Shown here piece by piece: positions 18,111 through 26,777 of a stretch of DNA of 64,000 nt; position 1 is the stretch's first letter; each line of letters starts with the position of its first letter. This stretch comes from JAITVM01 sp031551135 (GTDB lineage: Bacteria > Bacillota > Clostridia > Lachnospirales > JAITVM01): assembly GCA_031551135.1 (NCBI GenBank), contig JAVBOA010000008.1:98541-162540 (forward strand). Reading direction: 5' to 3'. The notes under the pieces were generated by a model that ran no database searches, had not been told where the DNA came from, and was given only the letters and a program-made list of their open reading frames with translations. The position numbers and the translations under genes are program-made.

Positions 18111-20801
18111 TTAAACAAGTCTACCTTTTATCTTTTTGGATTCCTTCATTTCATCGCTGATTATTGTAAAAATATCACTAAATTTCAGCGTTTTTTCCCA
18201 AATAAGCGCTTGGTTAATCGTAAAATACTTATCATCAAAATTATCACTTACAATAATTTTAAAATTTTCTACAGTTTCTTCTTTTGTTTCGATACTGCCC
18301 GAATCCAGTTCCTCACTAATGAAATAAGTAATTTTTTCTCCGAAAAAACAAATCAGATTTGTAAAATAATATCCAAATTTAAAATATTTCATTTGCTTTC
18401 TTTGAAAATCTTCTTTTTCATTAAATTTATAAAAAATAAAAACTTTTCGGCTTGGATAAGTTTTATAGACAAAAGGTTGATTTTTCTCTATATACGAGGA
18501 CATAATCGTTTTGTCTTTTATCTTCTTAAAAATCGGGAATAAAATCTCGTCTTCGAGCATAAATTGCTCTGCGTCTTTCATTATTTCAATATTCCGCTTA
18601 AAATTTATGCCGTTTGCGATATAAACCGAGCTGAGCATATAACAAATCATTTTATTTCCGGTAGATTTATATTCCTTTTCCAAAATCCCGATAGTTTCAT
18701 AATCCAAATCATAATTACCGTTGCATATTTTATACATTATGAAATATATAAATTTCTCGATTAAAGAGAGATTGAAACCCGCTTCATAAACTCTGCAAAA
18801 AGATTTCTGTATATCTTGGTTTATAATTTTTGTATATAAAGACATCTCTAAAATTATTTCGTCAATTTTAAGCACGTCATCAACAAAATTAGACAGCGAC
18901 TTGCTCAGTTCCAGCCAATTTTCAAGACTTCCTTTATAATGCGACAAAACTATATCAATCAGAATTTTATCATACCAATTTTTAATAAGCAAATCATAAG
19001 CCAAATTCGCAAATTGCTCATTATAATCCTTTAGGCGTGAAATTTCTTTTATCGCGAAAAAAATATTCTTATCAGAAATATTCTCATTCCTGCTGAGCAA
19101 AAGTTTTACCGATAAATCAATTTCTTCCGAATTTAAAAATACTAAAAGCATAGATTCGACATGCCTATCGGGAACATTCAAATAATCGATTTTCAAATAA
19201 TAAGAAAGCGCATCTTGATATCTATTGTTTATATTGTAAATATTTCCAATTTGAGCATTTATATTCGTCCGAATCTCATCAGAAATATTTGTGCATTCCA
19301 AAGTGTCTTTTAAAACATGCAAGCCTTCCACAAGAACATTCTTATTTGAGACATAGTAATCTGAATATGCAAGCAATAAATTTACGTCACGGTTGCCGTG
19401 CGAATAAAAATATTTCAGCAATTCTATATTCGAATAATTCAACACTTTTGTGATTTTTATATTGTCATTAATTATTTTTTTTATGCTTCGGTCAAAACAA
19501 AAAATATTAAATGATTCCGTCGACGAAAAAATATCAATTTTTTTAGATTTTACATGATAGCTCTCGATATCCTTTTTTAGCTTATCACATACCCAAATAT
19601 GCGAAACCAAATCTGAATCCAAATGTATTTCATATTTAAAAATATCGTCTTTTATTAATTTTTCGGCCGATTTCAAAATATTTTCGCCTATTGAATAATT
19701 CTTCGAATTAACTAAAAAATACGCATATATATTTTTAAAATACTTCGTATTTACATTATTTTCTATTCCAATCGCCGCAAACTGCATTATATTCGATTTA
19801 TGATTATTCATAATATCAATGAGTTTCGGGTCTTTTATTAAATTATAATACAAAAACGCCCGAATATTATTATCAATTCTTGTATTTTTAATATAATCGA
19901 CAATAATATAAGAGCTGATACTTTCTTGCTCATATTTATATGCTAGTTCGATATAGCGGTCATAATACAAAGCATCCAGCACGAGTTTCTGCTCCGCTTG
20001 GTTATAATAATTCAAAGCCTCGAAAGAATAATCTCTGGAATCATATATTTTTTTGCAGATAATTTTCAATATAAAAAGCGGCTGATAATTAGAATAAATT
20101 TTCTTATAAAAAGCAATATCGTCCTGCGGATTTTCTATAATATAATTTTCAAAATAAGTCAATAAATCTTTTATATCAAAACCTTGGCTCAAAGCCCAAT
20201 TTAAATTATTATAAAAAACCTCTTTATCAAAAATTTCTTTACTTGCGTAAAAATACTTTAAAATAAAAATATTTAGGAATAATTGAGAATTGTTCTTGCG
20301 GTAGCTGCTTAAAAAAGCCTTGAAACAATCATCATAGTTTGTTGTCAAAAGCTCTAATAGTCCAAGAAAAAAATATGAACGCGCCGATAATTCCTGATTC
20401 ATTTCGTTCGCAAAAAGCTTTCGGAATTTTTTAAGGTTTCGGTCGCTGCCTTTTTTTATATCAATAAATGCCCGTAAAAACATACAAGCCATGTAATTTT
20501 CAGGCTCGTTATTTTTAAAATAATTGCGGCTAGGATAAATATTTTGGTAATAATGCTCGGCTTTTTCCAATTCGCCGTTTTCTGCATAAAAAAATATTAT
20601 CAATAAATAAAGGCTTAGATTGGAATGATTTTTATTAAAGCATAAAATCAAGGTATCCAAAGCCATAATCAAATACCTTTTGCTGTCGGTTATATGATAA
20701 TTTAAATAATATCTGTTTGCGAGCAAAATGCTATTTCTTATCGATTCATTATTTATAAAAATACTTTCTAATGCAGAAGTCTTTTCTTCGAATATTTTCA
20801 T
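18111..20801 (-). CDS. Large helical-repeat protein of the Hsp70 cluster
   Basis: 896 residues, no signal peptide. Residues ~1-760 are predominantly amphipathic helix pairs resembling divergent TPRs, for example YLLIIFFYAENGELEKAEHY near residue 70 and NIGNIYN-like units near 510. The last ~115 residues look like a separate folded domain rich in aromatic beta segments (VFIFYKF, FGYYFTNLICFFGEKITYFI). From memory, that tail resembles the C-terminal part of the clostridial proteins labelled DUF5717, while the beta-sandwich gene just upstream resembles their N-terminal part; a database search would be needed. ATG after GGGGTGG. A 13-bp hairpin separates it from the upstream gene. Scaffold or client-recognition role is inference from context. 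Confidence 0.72.
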   Translation of the reverse strand: MKIFEEKTSALESIFINNESIRNSILLANRYYLNYHITDSKRYLIMALDTLILCFNKNHSNLSLYLLIIFFYAENGELEKAEHYYQNIYPSRNYFKNNEPENYMACMFLRAFIDIKKGSDRNLKKFRKLFANEMNQELSARSYFFLGLLELLTTNYDDCFKAFLSSYRKNNSQLFLNIFILKYFYASKEIFDKEVFYNNLNWALSQGFDIKDLLTYFENYIIENPQDDIAFYKKIYSNYQPLFILKIICKKIYDSRDYSFEALNYYNQAEQKLVLDALYYDRYIELAYKYEQESISSYIIVDYIKNTRIDNNIRAFLYYNLIKDPKLIDIMNNHKSNIMQFAAIGIENNVNTKYFKNIYAYFLVNSKNYSIGENILKSAEKLIKDDIFKYEIHLDSDLVSHIWVCDKLKKDIESYHVKSKKIDIFSSTESFNIFCFDRSIKKIINDNIKITKVLNYSNIELLKYFYSHGNRDVNLLLAYSDYYVSNKNVLVEGLHVLKDTLECTNISDEIRTNINAQIGNIYNINNRYQDALSYYLKIDYLNVPDRHVESMLLVFLNSEEIDLSVKLLLSRNENISDKNIFFAIKEISRLKDYNEQFANLAYDLLIKNWYDKILIDIVLSHYKGSLENWLELSKSLSNFVDDVLKIDEIILEMSLYTKIINQDIQKSFCRVYEAGFNLSLIEKFIYFIMYKICNGNYDLDYETIGILEKEYKSTGNKMICYMLSSVYIANGINFKRNIEIMKDAEQFMLEDEILFPIFKKIKDKTIMSSYIEKNQPFVYKTYPSRKVFIFYKFNEKEDFQRKQMKYFKFGYYFTNLICFFGEKITYFISEELDSGSIETKEETVENFKIIVSDNFDDKYFTINQALIWEKTLKFSDIFTIISDEMKESKKIKGRLV

Positions 20802-20834
20802 TTGTCCACCCCAAAAACCTCAGAGTCTGTGTAG

Positions 20835-20866
20835 TACTATTTCCATTTTTTAGAATGGAAATAGTA
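20835..20866. promoter_or_regulatory. 13-bp perfect hairpin before the 896-residue gene
   Basis: TACTATTTCCATT (20835-20847) and AATGGAAATAGTA (20854-20866) form a perfect stem with a 6-base loop, flanked by TA. Its arms match the terminal repeats of the 113-bp element (and of the IS630-type element at 63525), so it may be an internally deleted copy now sitting as an intercistronic hairpin. Confidence 0.6.
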
Positions 20867-20896
20867 TAAAGTTAAATTTCTTAATTTCTCTAAAAA

Positions 20897-22075
20897 TTAA
20901 GCTATAATATTTCCAATGCTGAATTTTATTTCACGTATAACGACTCTATCTTCCAAAAAAGCCCGAACTATAAGCGAAGTACGCAATACAGGCTGGCGTT
21001 TCAAAGCCGCCTGTGCGCCCGCAAAAGCTGAAACTTTTATATCAAATTTTATTTCCGCACGGTTGCCGACAAGATAAGTCTTGCCTTCGAATTTAACGAA
21101 ATTATTTTCGGTCACAACCTCCAAAGTAATGTCTTTGAAATAATTGTTCTCAACAATCAAAAATCCCATATCTTCATATTCAAATGATTGTTTAGATAAT
21201 TTTACATTAATTACGGCTTTTTTATATATTTCAATTTTCAGTTCTTTTTTATAATCTTCTAATAATATTGAATCCGAAACAAAATCCGATTTAATATTTT
21301 TGGCATTGATAAAAAAATTCACATTGGCGTAATCCTTCGATTCAAAATCCAAAGACGAAATATCTCTGGTTTCGAGATTAATCCAATTAGAATTATTTAC
21401 AGTTTTTAAATTTGTTTTTATATATCCAAAACCTTTTTTATTGACAACAACGGTGTGCGAAGAAACATCTTTATCGTATTCTTTTAATTTCAGAATATAT
21501 TTATCCTGCGTAAATTCCAAAAAAACCCTGTTTCCGATTCCGTTCGCCCGAAAAAAACTATCCAATCCACGTTCTTTGTTCGGGTCTTTTATAAAATGTT
21601 CATAAAGCTCCATATTTTTATAATCAATTTCTTTTAGCCAAAACATAAAATCACGAGACGAAAACAAAAATCTGGCCTCGGTCGGAAAATATTTATAATA
21701 TTCATAAAGCTCATTTAAATCAGAGATTTTCATATCTGTTTTTGTAGATAAAAAAGGCGGTATTGTTTTGATTGAAACATTTATTATCGCCTGACCGCCG
21801 TTTGAGATGACAATTATTCTGGCTTTCTTTTCCTCAAGCGGCTTTAGGCTTTTCAAATCGGCGAAATATTTAATTTCGCATTTGTTTCCCTCAAAAAACA
21901 AAGAATCAAATGAAATTTCGGGGCAATCCGAAATAAGTTCGCCTTTCAACAAAGATCCGCCAATGTTTTGGACATTAAACGATGATTCAAAATATTTATA
22001 TGCTTCTATTTTTATATTGTCGGTATTCACTTTTAAAACCGGAAGCGTGTATTCTAATTCCTCATAAATATCCAA
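20897..22075 (-). CDS. Beta-sandwich protein of the Hsp70 cluster
   Basis: 392 residues, predicted mainly beta, no signal peptide or membrane segment. Residues ~10-105 look like an Ig-like sandwich that includes VQNIGGSLLKGELISDCPEI and a final strand region with VISNGGQAIINVSI. The middle (~110-170) is helical and contains KDPNKERGLDSFFRANGI. The rest (~170-392) is again beta and ends in alternating hydrophobic strands. The N-terminal pattern resembles what I remember of clostridial proteins called DUF5717, here without their TPR part, which seems to be the separate next gene. The start is TTG at 22075, supported by AAGGAG seven bases away. It lies 11 bp after the membrane coiled-coil gene. 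Possible substrate-presenting or structural subunit; function not known. Confidence 0.7.
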   Translation of the reverse strand: MDIYEELEYTLPVLKVNTDNIKIEAYKYFESSFNVQNIGGSLLKGELISDCPEISFDSLFFEGNKCEIKYFADLKSLKPLEEKKARIIVISNGGQAIINVSIKTIPPFLSTKTDMKISDLNELYEYYKYFPTEARFLFSSRDFMFWLKEIDYKNMELYEHFIKDPNKERGLDSFFRANGIGNRVFLEFTQDKYILKLKEYDKDVSSHTVVVNKKGFGYIKTNLKTVNNSNWINLETRDISSLDFESKDYANVNFFINAKNIKSDFVSDSILLEDYKKELKIEIYKKAVINVKLSKQSFEYEDMGFLIVENNYFKDITLEVVTENNFVKFEGKTYLVGNRAEIKFDIKVSAFAGAQAALKRQPVLRTSLIVRAFLEDRVVIREIKFSIGNIIA

Positions 22076-22086
22076 TTTAAATCTCC

Positions 22087-23493
22087 TTAAATTTTCTCTC
22101 TTATATAGTCAAATTGCATATCCATTTGTTCTTTTATTTTAACAATTGTTTGAGTTTGATTTACGGTCTGATCTTGAAGGCTGTCAAAAAGCACAGATAA
22201 ACGGCTTAAAACCTCGTTATTTGCATTATTAACCCGTCCCATATTATCATTGAGCATATCATTTAACTGCGAATACGACGACTGCATTTGAAGCTCTACA
22301 ATAGAACCGAAAGCTTCGCCCATTTTTGAAGTAATGCTTTCGAGAGAGCCTTCGTATTGCTGAATGCTTTGTTCCAATAAAGATTGATTTTTATCTATAT
22401 ATTCCAATTGCTTAGCGATTGTATCATAATCGATTTTATTTTGATTATTGGCTTGTTTAAGCTCTTCTATAACATTTACTAAAACATTTACATGGTCACG
22501 TATATCCGCAACTTGGTCATGTCCGCGTTCGATATAGCTGTCGAAATTCGCGCTCAATGATTTTGAGGATTCGTTAAAAGTATTTACAACTTCGTTTAAA
22601 GATTCGGATGCTATATTTATTTTTTCCTGCGCAAGGCTTGCGGAATTTATGCTTTCTACCCAATGCTGAAGCGGTTTTTCAAGTTCTTCCGCAAAATGCG
22701 TGGATTTATTAAGGCTGACTTCAACAGCTTTTGTCATTTCGGAAACGCTGAGCGCAAGCGCGCCGGTCAGATTGCTGCCCATTTTATCGACAGAATCCTT
22801 AATAATATCCGATTGTTTCATTATAGCAGTATAAACCTCTCTGCTGAACTTCGAAATCGACGCATTGATATCCATGTTTGTAATATCTGCCAGCTCGCGT
22901 TCAACATATTCCGATAATTCGCAGACAAGACGGTCTTTTATTAAATGAAAATCACAAAAAGCAGCTATTAATCTAATTACGACAAAAGTCGAAACTGTGA
23001 GCAAAGTAAAAAGCAATTTATCCTGCATATAAAAAGTCAAAAGTACACCGATGAAAAGAAGACCGATTTCAAAATTTTCCACAAATTTCTCCATAGAAGG
23101 ATAAGGCCAAATAATAAATTTTAATCTTAATAAATATTTCTTGATAATTGATTCCGTGTCAATATTATTAACACCGCGTTCACGGCTCAACCTGTAGTCG
23201 TTCATCACTCTGGATACAAGTCCGAATTTTGATTTTTTCTCAGTTTTTGTAGGAGAGTCTTTTTCTGTGGCGTCTGCCGCAATAGAAATGTCACTGTCAA
23301 CTTTTTCTGTACCTTTTTTTGTTTTTATAGAGAAAATTATGTACTGCGCTTGATAACCGCTGGTTATTATAATCCTTAGTAAAATGATGATTGCTGTCAC
23401 CGACAAATATGCGATGAGAATATTAATAGTCTCCGGTCCGTTAGTCTCAGTCACCTGTTTGATAAAATTGTTAATCGTTTCTACAATACCCAT
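22087..23493 (-). CDS. Membrane-anchored coiled-coil protein, first gene of the Hsp70 cluster
   Basis: 468 residues. One membrane helix at about 22-44 (TINILIAYLSVTAIIILLRI), a charged cytoplasmic stretch (~50-135), a pair of membrane helices at about 142-185 (IGLLFIGVLLTFYM and LLFTLLTVSTFVVIRLIAAF), then ~270 residues of mostly helical, Ser/Asn-rich coiled coil with no methyl-accepting signature I can point to. The three-helix membrane part plus long tail is loosely reminiscent of MotA/ExbB-type long-tailed proteins, but I see no specific motif. ATG after AAAGGATG. A perfect-consensus promoter lies about 90 bp upstream, so this is the first gene of the cluster. It would place the chaperone assembly at the membrane; this is inference. 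Confidence 0.75.
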   Translation of the reverse strand: MGIVETINNFIKQVTETNGPETINILIAYLSVTAIIILLRIIITSGYQAQYIIFSIKTKKGTEKVDSDISIAADATEKDSPTKTEKKSKFGLVSRVMNDYRLSRERGVNNIDTESIIKKYLLRLKFIIWPYPSMEKFVENFEIGLLFIGVLLTFYMQDKLLFTLLTVSTFVVIRLIAAFCDFHLIKDRLVCELSEYVERELADITNMDINASISKFSREVYTAIMKQSDIIKDSVDKMGSNLTGALALSVSEMTKAVEVSLNKSTHFAEELEKPLQHWVESINSASLAQEKINIASESLNEVVNTFNESSKSLSANFDSYIERGHDQVADIRDHVNVLVNVIEELKQANNQNKIDYDTIAKQLEYIDKNQSLLEQSIQQYEGSLESITSKMGEAFGSIVELQMQSSYSQLNDMLNDNMGRVNNANNEVLSRLSVLFDSLQDQTVNQTQTIVKIKEQMDMQFDYIREKI

Positions 23494-23583
23494 TATTCAA
23501 ATCATCCTTTATTTGTATATTTTGATTGCAAAATATCTGAATGTGTTAGTTACTTCTTTTTTTGCAAATATTTATCTATATAT

Positions 23584-23611
23584 ATTATACATCTAAGGCG
23601 TGGCTTGTCAA
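23584..23611 (-). promoter_or_regulatory. Consensus sigma-A promoter of the Hsp70 cluster
   Basis: On the minus strand, TTGACA (23606-23611) and TATAAT (23584-23589), both perfect, are 16 bases apart, giving a leader of roughly 85 nt before the first gene. No CIRCE or CtsR-like box was recognised, so expression may be vegetative rather than heat-induced. Confidence 0.8.
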
Positions 23612-23747
23612 AACATTATGAGAAAATTTTTAAGTTTTTCGGTATTTTTTAACGAATTTTAAATCTACGGACTCTATCTTTTCAAAAAGCTTCATTTCGA
23701 TTACAGATATTTAGCAAAAAATAAAAATGTAATTCTTTTGAAGTCAA

Positions 23748-23780
23748 AAAAAATTAACACCCCTATATAATAAGGGTGTT
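23748..23780 (-). terminator. Terminator after the 177-residue protein
   Basis: AACACCC (23756-23762) pairs with GGGTGTT (23774-23780); on the minus strand the stem is followed by AATTTTTTTT. It isolates the 177-residue gene from the Hsp70 cluster downstream. Confidence 0.8.
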
Positions 23781-23851
23781 ATGTAAAGATTTAGAATATA
23801 GTAGGTATTAAACATTTCGGGGGAAATTTTCGTTACCTGTAAGTTTTTATT

Positions 23852-24385
23852 CTAAATAGTTGCTAACGTGTTTGAGGCTATAGACACAAATTCTTTTAAT
23901 AAAGAAATTGTAATTAGCTGGATTTCAATAAACTCTTTTAATTTTTGATAAACAAAATTCAGATTCGAATTAATTTTAAACAATTCTTTTTTTACTTCGC
24001 TAATTTCGTTCTGGTTTTCTATATACTCGATATTAGAGTTAATATTGTTCGAGTCTTTTTTACAATAATCACAAAAGCCAACGAAAGAGTTTACTTGCGT
24101 ACTGGTTAATTCTGCGTTTTCATAAGCCAACAAATCCAGCTTCGTTTGAATCTGACCAACAATGGATTCGCGCTGCTTAATTAGTTGTTTAATATTAACC
24201 GAGTTTTCATAGATTGCGTTTAATTTATCCTCGATATCCAAATTATCATCTTGTTCTTTTTTTAATACACACACTATTTGTGTGCTGGGATAAATCATTT
24301 CATACGCGTTATTTTCTTTACTTGAAACCGATGGTCTAGTCAACAGCGATACCACTAACAATCCTCCAATTAATGTATTCTTCAT
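23852..24385 (-). CDS. Unknown small protein with N-terminal hydrophobic segment
   Basis: 177 residues. The N-terminus MKNTLIGGLLVVSLLTRPS could be a signal peptide or short membrane anchor. The rest is helical and Asn/Glu/Lys-rich, with one CDYC motif near residue 108 and a hydrophobic C-terminal helix (FIEIQLITISLLKEFVSI). No family recognised. GGAGGG is 11 bases before the ATG, a little far. The ~190-nt leader is long for a single gene. It has its own terminator, so it is a separate transcription unit upstream of the Hsp70 cluster; no functional link is shown. Possibly an envelope or spore-associated protein. Confidence 0.6.
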   Translation of the reverse strand: MKNTLIGGLLVVSLLTRPSVSSKENNAYEMIYPSTQIVCVLKKEQDDNLDIEDKLNAIYENSVNIKQLIKQRESIVGQIQTKLDLLAYENAELTSTQVNSFVGFCDYCKKDSNNINSNIEYIENQNEISEVKKELFKINSNLNFVYQKLKEFIEIQLITISLLKEFVSIASNTLATI

Positions 24386-24600
24386 CTTATTGGAATCCCT
24401 CCATATCTCCGTCTGAACATATCATTGAGTACCATCTGAATATATTATGCAATACAGATGTGAATAAACTGTGTCCAAGAATTAAACTATTTGTGAATTT
24501 GAAAGCTTGCCTCCTTCTCCGGAAATCTGTTGCAAAAAGTTTAATTTCTGGCGTTTTACGGAGATATAATAACATATATTTTTTAAAAAAAATGTTGAAA
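24386..24600 (-). other. Long leader of the 177-residue protein gene
   Basis: About 190-215 bp upstream on the minus strand. It contains a second Shine-Dalgarno-like AAGGAGG near 24510 with no usable start codon after it, and a 62-codon open frame (24387-24575) that ends one base before the ATG but lacks its own ribosome site. It could be a regulatory leader; no known riboswitch class was recognised. Confidence 0.35.
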
Positions 24601-24636
24601 ATCTTTTTCGAAAAAATCTAATTGCTTCAATATTCT

Positions 24637-24753
24637 TCAAAAATTTCTATTTTTCAAAAGTTTTATTCTCAATTTTTTGGATTTGGCCGGATTCTTTTTT
24701 GGCGCGCAGAGGTTTTTCGCGCTCGGGACTACCGCAGAATTTTCCGCTGACAT
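24637..24753 (-). CDS. Possible 38-residue basic peptide
   Basis: ATG at 24751-24753 follows AGAGGAGA at about 9 bases. The product begins MSAENSAVVPSAKNLCAPKK and ends in a Lys/Arg-rich tail (11 basic residues out of 38). No family recognised. It lies 173 bp after the 53-residue membrane protein on the same strand. Only the ribosome site and clean frame support it. Confidence 0.3.
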   Translation of the reverse strand: MSAENSAVVPSAKNLCAPKKNPAKSKKLRIKLLKNRNF

Positions 24754-24926
24754 AAATATGTTCTCCTCTTTTTTAAAAGGCCATTTCCGAAAAAATATAT
24801 GTTATATAGTAGGCGTAACTAAATATAGCATTGTTAATAGTGAAGAAATCCCACAAAAGAATTTTGCGGGAAAATTCTTCATAATTCTTGGCTACATTTA
24901 TATATACGTCTAATTTTTGAAAAAGT

Positions 24927-25088
24927 TTACAGACCAAAGCCACCAAATAAAATTAAAAATAAAATTATATAAATTAGCATATTATCGCCAAGCATGCCTA
25001 AAATATTCGGGCAAAAAACCAGCAAAAGCAAGATTATTAACAAAATATTATTATCGATTCCCATACCACCGAATTTAGCGAAGTTCAT
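24927..25088 (-). CDS. Small membrane protein, 53 residues
   Basis: Short gene with an excellent ribosome site (AAGGAGGATATTT before the ATG at 25086-25088). The product starts MNFAKFGGMGIDNN, then has two hydrophobic segments, ILLIILLLLVFCPNIL (~15-30) and LIYIILFLILFGGFG (~38-52), joined by a short turn with GDN. This resembles the very small hydrophobic, Gly-rich proteins common in clostridia and bacilli (YjcZ-like in style), some of which are spore-associated. Function unknown; it stands alone between pepD and the 38-codon frame. Confidence 0.65.
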   Translation of the reverse strand: MNFAKFGGMGIDNNILLIILLLLVFCPNILGMLGDNMLIYIILFLILFGGFGL

Positions 25089-25248
25089 AAATATCCTCCT
25101 TGTAATTTCAGCGACTCAATAATTTAAAACCGCTTTGTGTTATATTACATTTTATGGATATTTATTTTTTTCGTGCCTGTCTATTTCTAAAGAAAAATTT
25201 CAGCTTGGAAAATTTTTTTGCTCTCGAAATTGACGAGCAAAACAAAAA

Positions 25249-25297
25249 TTCACACCAATTCCTCGAAGCCGACATAGGCGCGCAGAATGGGTGTGAA
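25249..25297 (-). terminator. Probable terminator after pepD
   Basis: TTCACACC (25249-25256) pairs with GGTGTGAA (25290-25297); on the minus strand TTTTTGTTTT follows. An outer pair TGACGA (25231-25236) / TCGTCA (25308-25313) encloses it. The loop is long (33 bases), so confidence is moderate. Confidence 0.45.
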
Positions 25298-25319
25298 AAT
25301 CATACGTTCGTCAGTATAA

Positions 25320-26741
25320 TTATTTTAATTTTTTCAAAACATCCAATAATAATCTGAATATATTTTCTGTTGAAGAAATGCTCAACCGCTCGTCCGGATT
25401 ATGCGCATCAAAAATATTCGGGCCTAAAGAAATAATATCAAGCTCCATTTGTTCTGCAAAAATTCCGCATTCCAAACCGGCGTGAATCGCTTTAACAACT
25501 CCGTCTTTATTAAACATCTCGTTATATGATTCCAAAAATATTTCTCGTAAACAAGAATCTTTTTTGTATTCCCAGCCCGGATAATTTCCTCTTTGCGTTA
25601 TTTCTGCTCCAAGAATTTCGGCTGCGTTTTTAAATTTATTTATAATCATTTCTTTTTTGCTGGCTATCGATGAACGAATCGAAGTTGAAATTTCTACCGA
25701 ATTATCCTTTGTGTTCAAAATCCCGAGATTATTCGAAGTTTCAACGAGACCGTGCAAATCTTTGCTCATTTCGGCAACGCCGTTCGGCAAAATCGTAATC
25801 ATAGAGATAGTTTTATCCGTGGAGGTTTTTGTGAATACTCTTTCAAAATCTCTGTCGGATTTCTCGAAAATAATTTTTATATTATTGTCGATTCCCGAAT
25901 TTTCTTTTTTGAACAATTCGGAGTAATTTTCTATAGCTTCCGTTAATTTAGGAATTTCGTTCCGATTTACGCTGATTATTGCGCCGGATTCACGTGGGAT
26001 TGCGTTGTCCAAAGAGCCGCCGAAAATATTAACTAAATAAATTTCTCCGATTTTTCGTAATTCGTCTAAGAGTCTTCCCAATAAAACAATGCTGTTCGCC
26101 CTGCCCGAATTGATTTCCATTCCGGAATGACCGCCGACGAGACCTTTTATAAATAAATTATATTCAACAAAATTCTGCGGTTTTAAATTAAATTCAATAG
26201 GCAGAGAAAGATTTACACGAACACCGCCGGCGCAAGAAGATAAAAATTCTCCTTCTTCTTCTGAATCTATATTAATTAAATATTTTCCGCTTAATTGCGA
26301 AACATCAAAGCTTTGCGCACCAAAAAGTCCTGTTTCTTCTTCGGTTGTCAAAAGAACTTCCAAAGGCGGATGCTCTAAATCATTTCTATCCAAAATCTCC
26401 ATTGCCATGGCCACGGCGATTCCGTTATCCGCCCCAAGCGTCGTGCCTTTCGCTTTAATAAAATCTCCGTCGATATAAGTTTTAATCGAGTCTTTCAAAA
26501 AATCATGCTCTGTGTCCATATTTTTTTCGCAAACCATATCCAAATGACCTTGCAAAATTACTGCCGGAGAGTTTTCAAATCCGTTTGTTCCATCTTTTTT
26601 AATCAAAATATTAAATGCTTTATCTTGTATAACAAATAAATTCCGCTTTTTTGCCCAATTATATAAATAATCACTTATTTCTTTTTCATTTCCCGAACCG
26701 CGCGGAATTTTGCTTATTTCCTCAAAAAAATTCAAAACCAT
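25320..26741 (-). CDS. pepD: Aminoacyl-histidine dipeptidase (M20 family)
   Basis: Cytosolic zinc dipeptidase that splits Xaa-His dipeptides such as carnosine. 473 residues, typical for PepD. Metal-site motifs in order: QGHLDMVCEKN (about 65-75, His and Asp ligands), LGADNGIAVAMAM (bridging Asp), TTEEETGLFGAQ (catalytic Glu plus ligand) and, near the C-terminus, FDAHNPDERLSI (His ligand). The central dimerisation domain has VGGHSGMEINSGRAN. ATG with GGAG upstream. Stand-alone gene between the small unknown genes and the trmD operon end. No signal peptide. Confidence 0.94.
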   Translation of the reverse strand: MVLNFFEEISKIPRGSGNEKEISDYLYNWAKKRNLFVIQDKAFNILIKKDGTNGFENSPAVILQGHLDMVCEKNMDTEHDFLKDSIKTYIDGDFIKAKGTTLGADNGIAVAMAMEILDRNDLEHPPLEVLLTTEEETGLFGAQSFDVSQLSGKYLINIDSEEEGEFLSSCAGGVRVNLSLPIEFNLKPQNFVEYNLFIKGLVGGHSGMEINSGRANSIVLLGRLLDELRKIGEIYLVNIFGGSLDNAIPRESGAIISVNRNEIPKLTEAIENYSELFKKENSGIDNNIKIIFEKSDRDFERVFTKTSTDKTISMITILPNGVAEMSKDLHGLVETSNNLGILNTKDNSVEISTSIRSSIASKKEMIINKFKNAAEILGAEITQRGNYPGWEYKKDSCLREIFLESYNEMFNKDGVVKAIHAGLECGIFAEQMELDIISLGPNIFDAHNPDERLSISSTENIFRLLLDVLKKLK

Positions 26742-26777
26742 TTTTTTGCTCCTTTTTTAACTTCTCTGGAATTTTTA

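Larger units (their letters stand above)
23494..23851. other. Intergenic region carrying the Hsp70-cluster promoter
   Basis: 358 bp between divergent functions on the same strand. It holds the promoter at 23584-23611 and, further right, the terminator of the 177-residue gene at 23748-23780. I saw no CIRCE operator (TTAGCACTC inverted repeat) and no other gene. Confidence 0.6.

Noticed and set aside
22087..23493. ZorA-type motor protein of a Zorya defence system
   Set aside because: The membrane-plus-tail shape is similar, but there is no ZorB/OmpA-like partner, helicase or nuclease nearby; the neighbours are Hsp70s.
23494..23851. CIRCE heat-shock operator before the Hsp70 cluster
   Set aside because: No TTAGCACTC inverted repeat or similar spacing was found on either strand.
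24387..24575. 62-codon minus-strand frame ending one base before the 177-residue gene
   Set aside because: No Shine-Dalgarno before its start and no recognisable composition; kept only as part of a possible leader.
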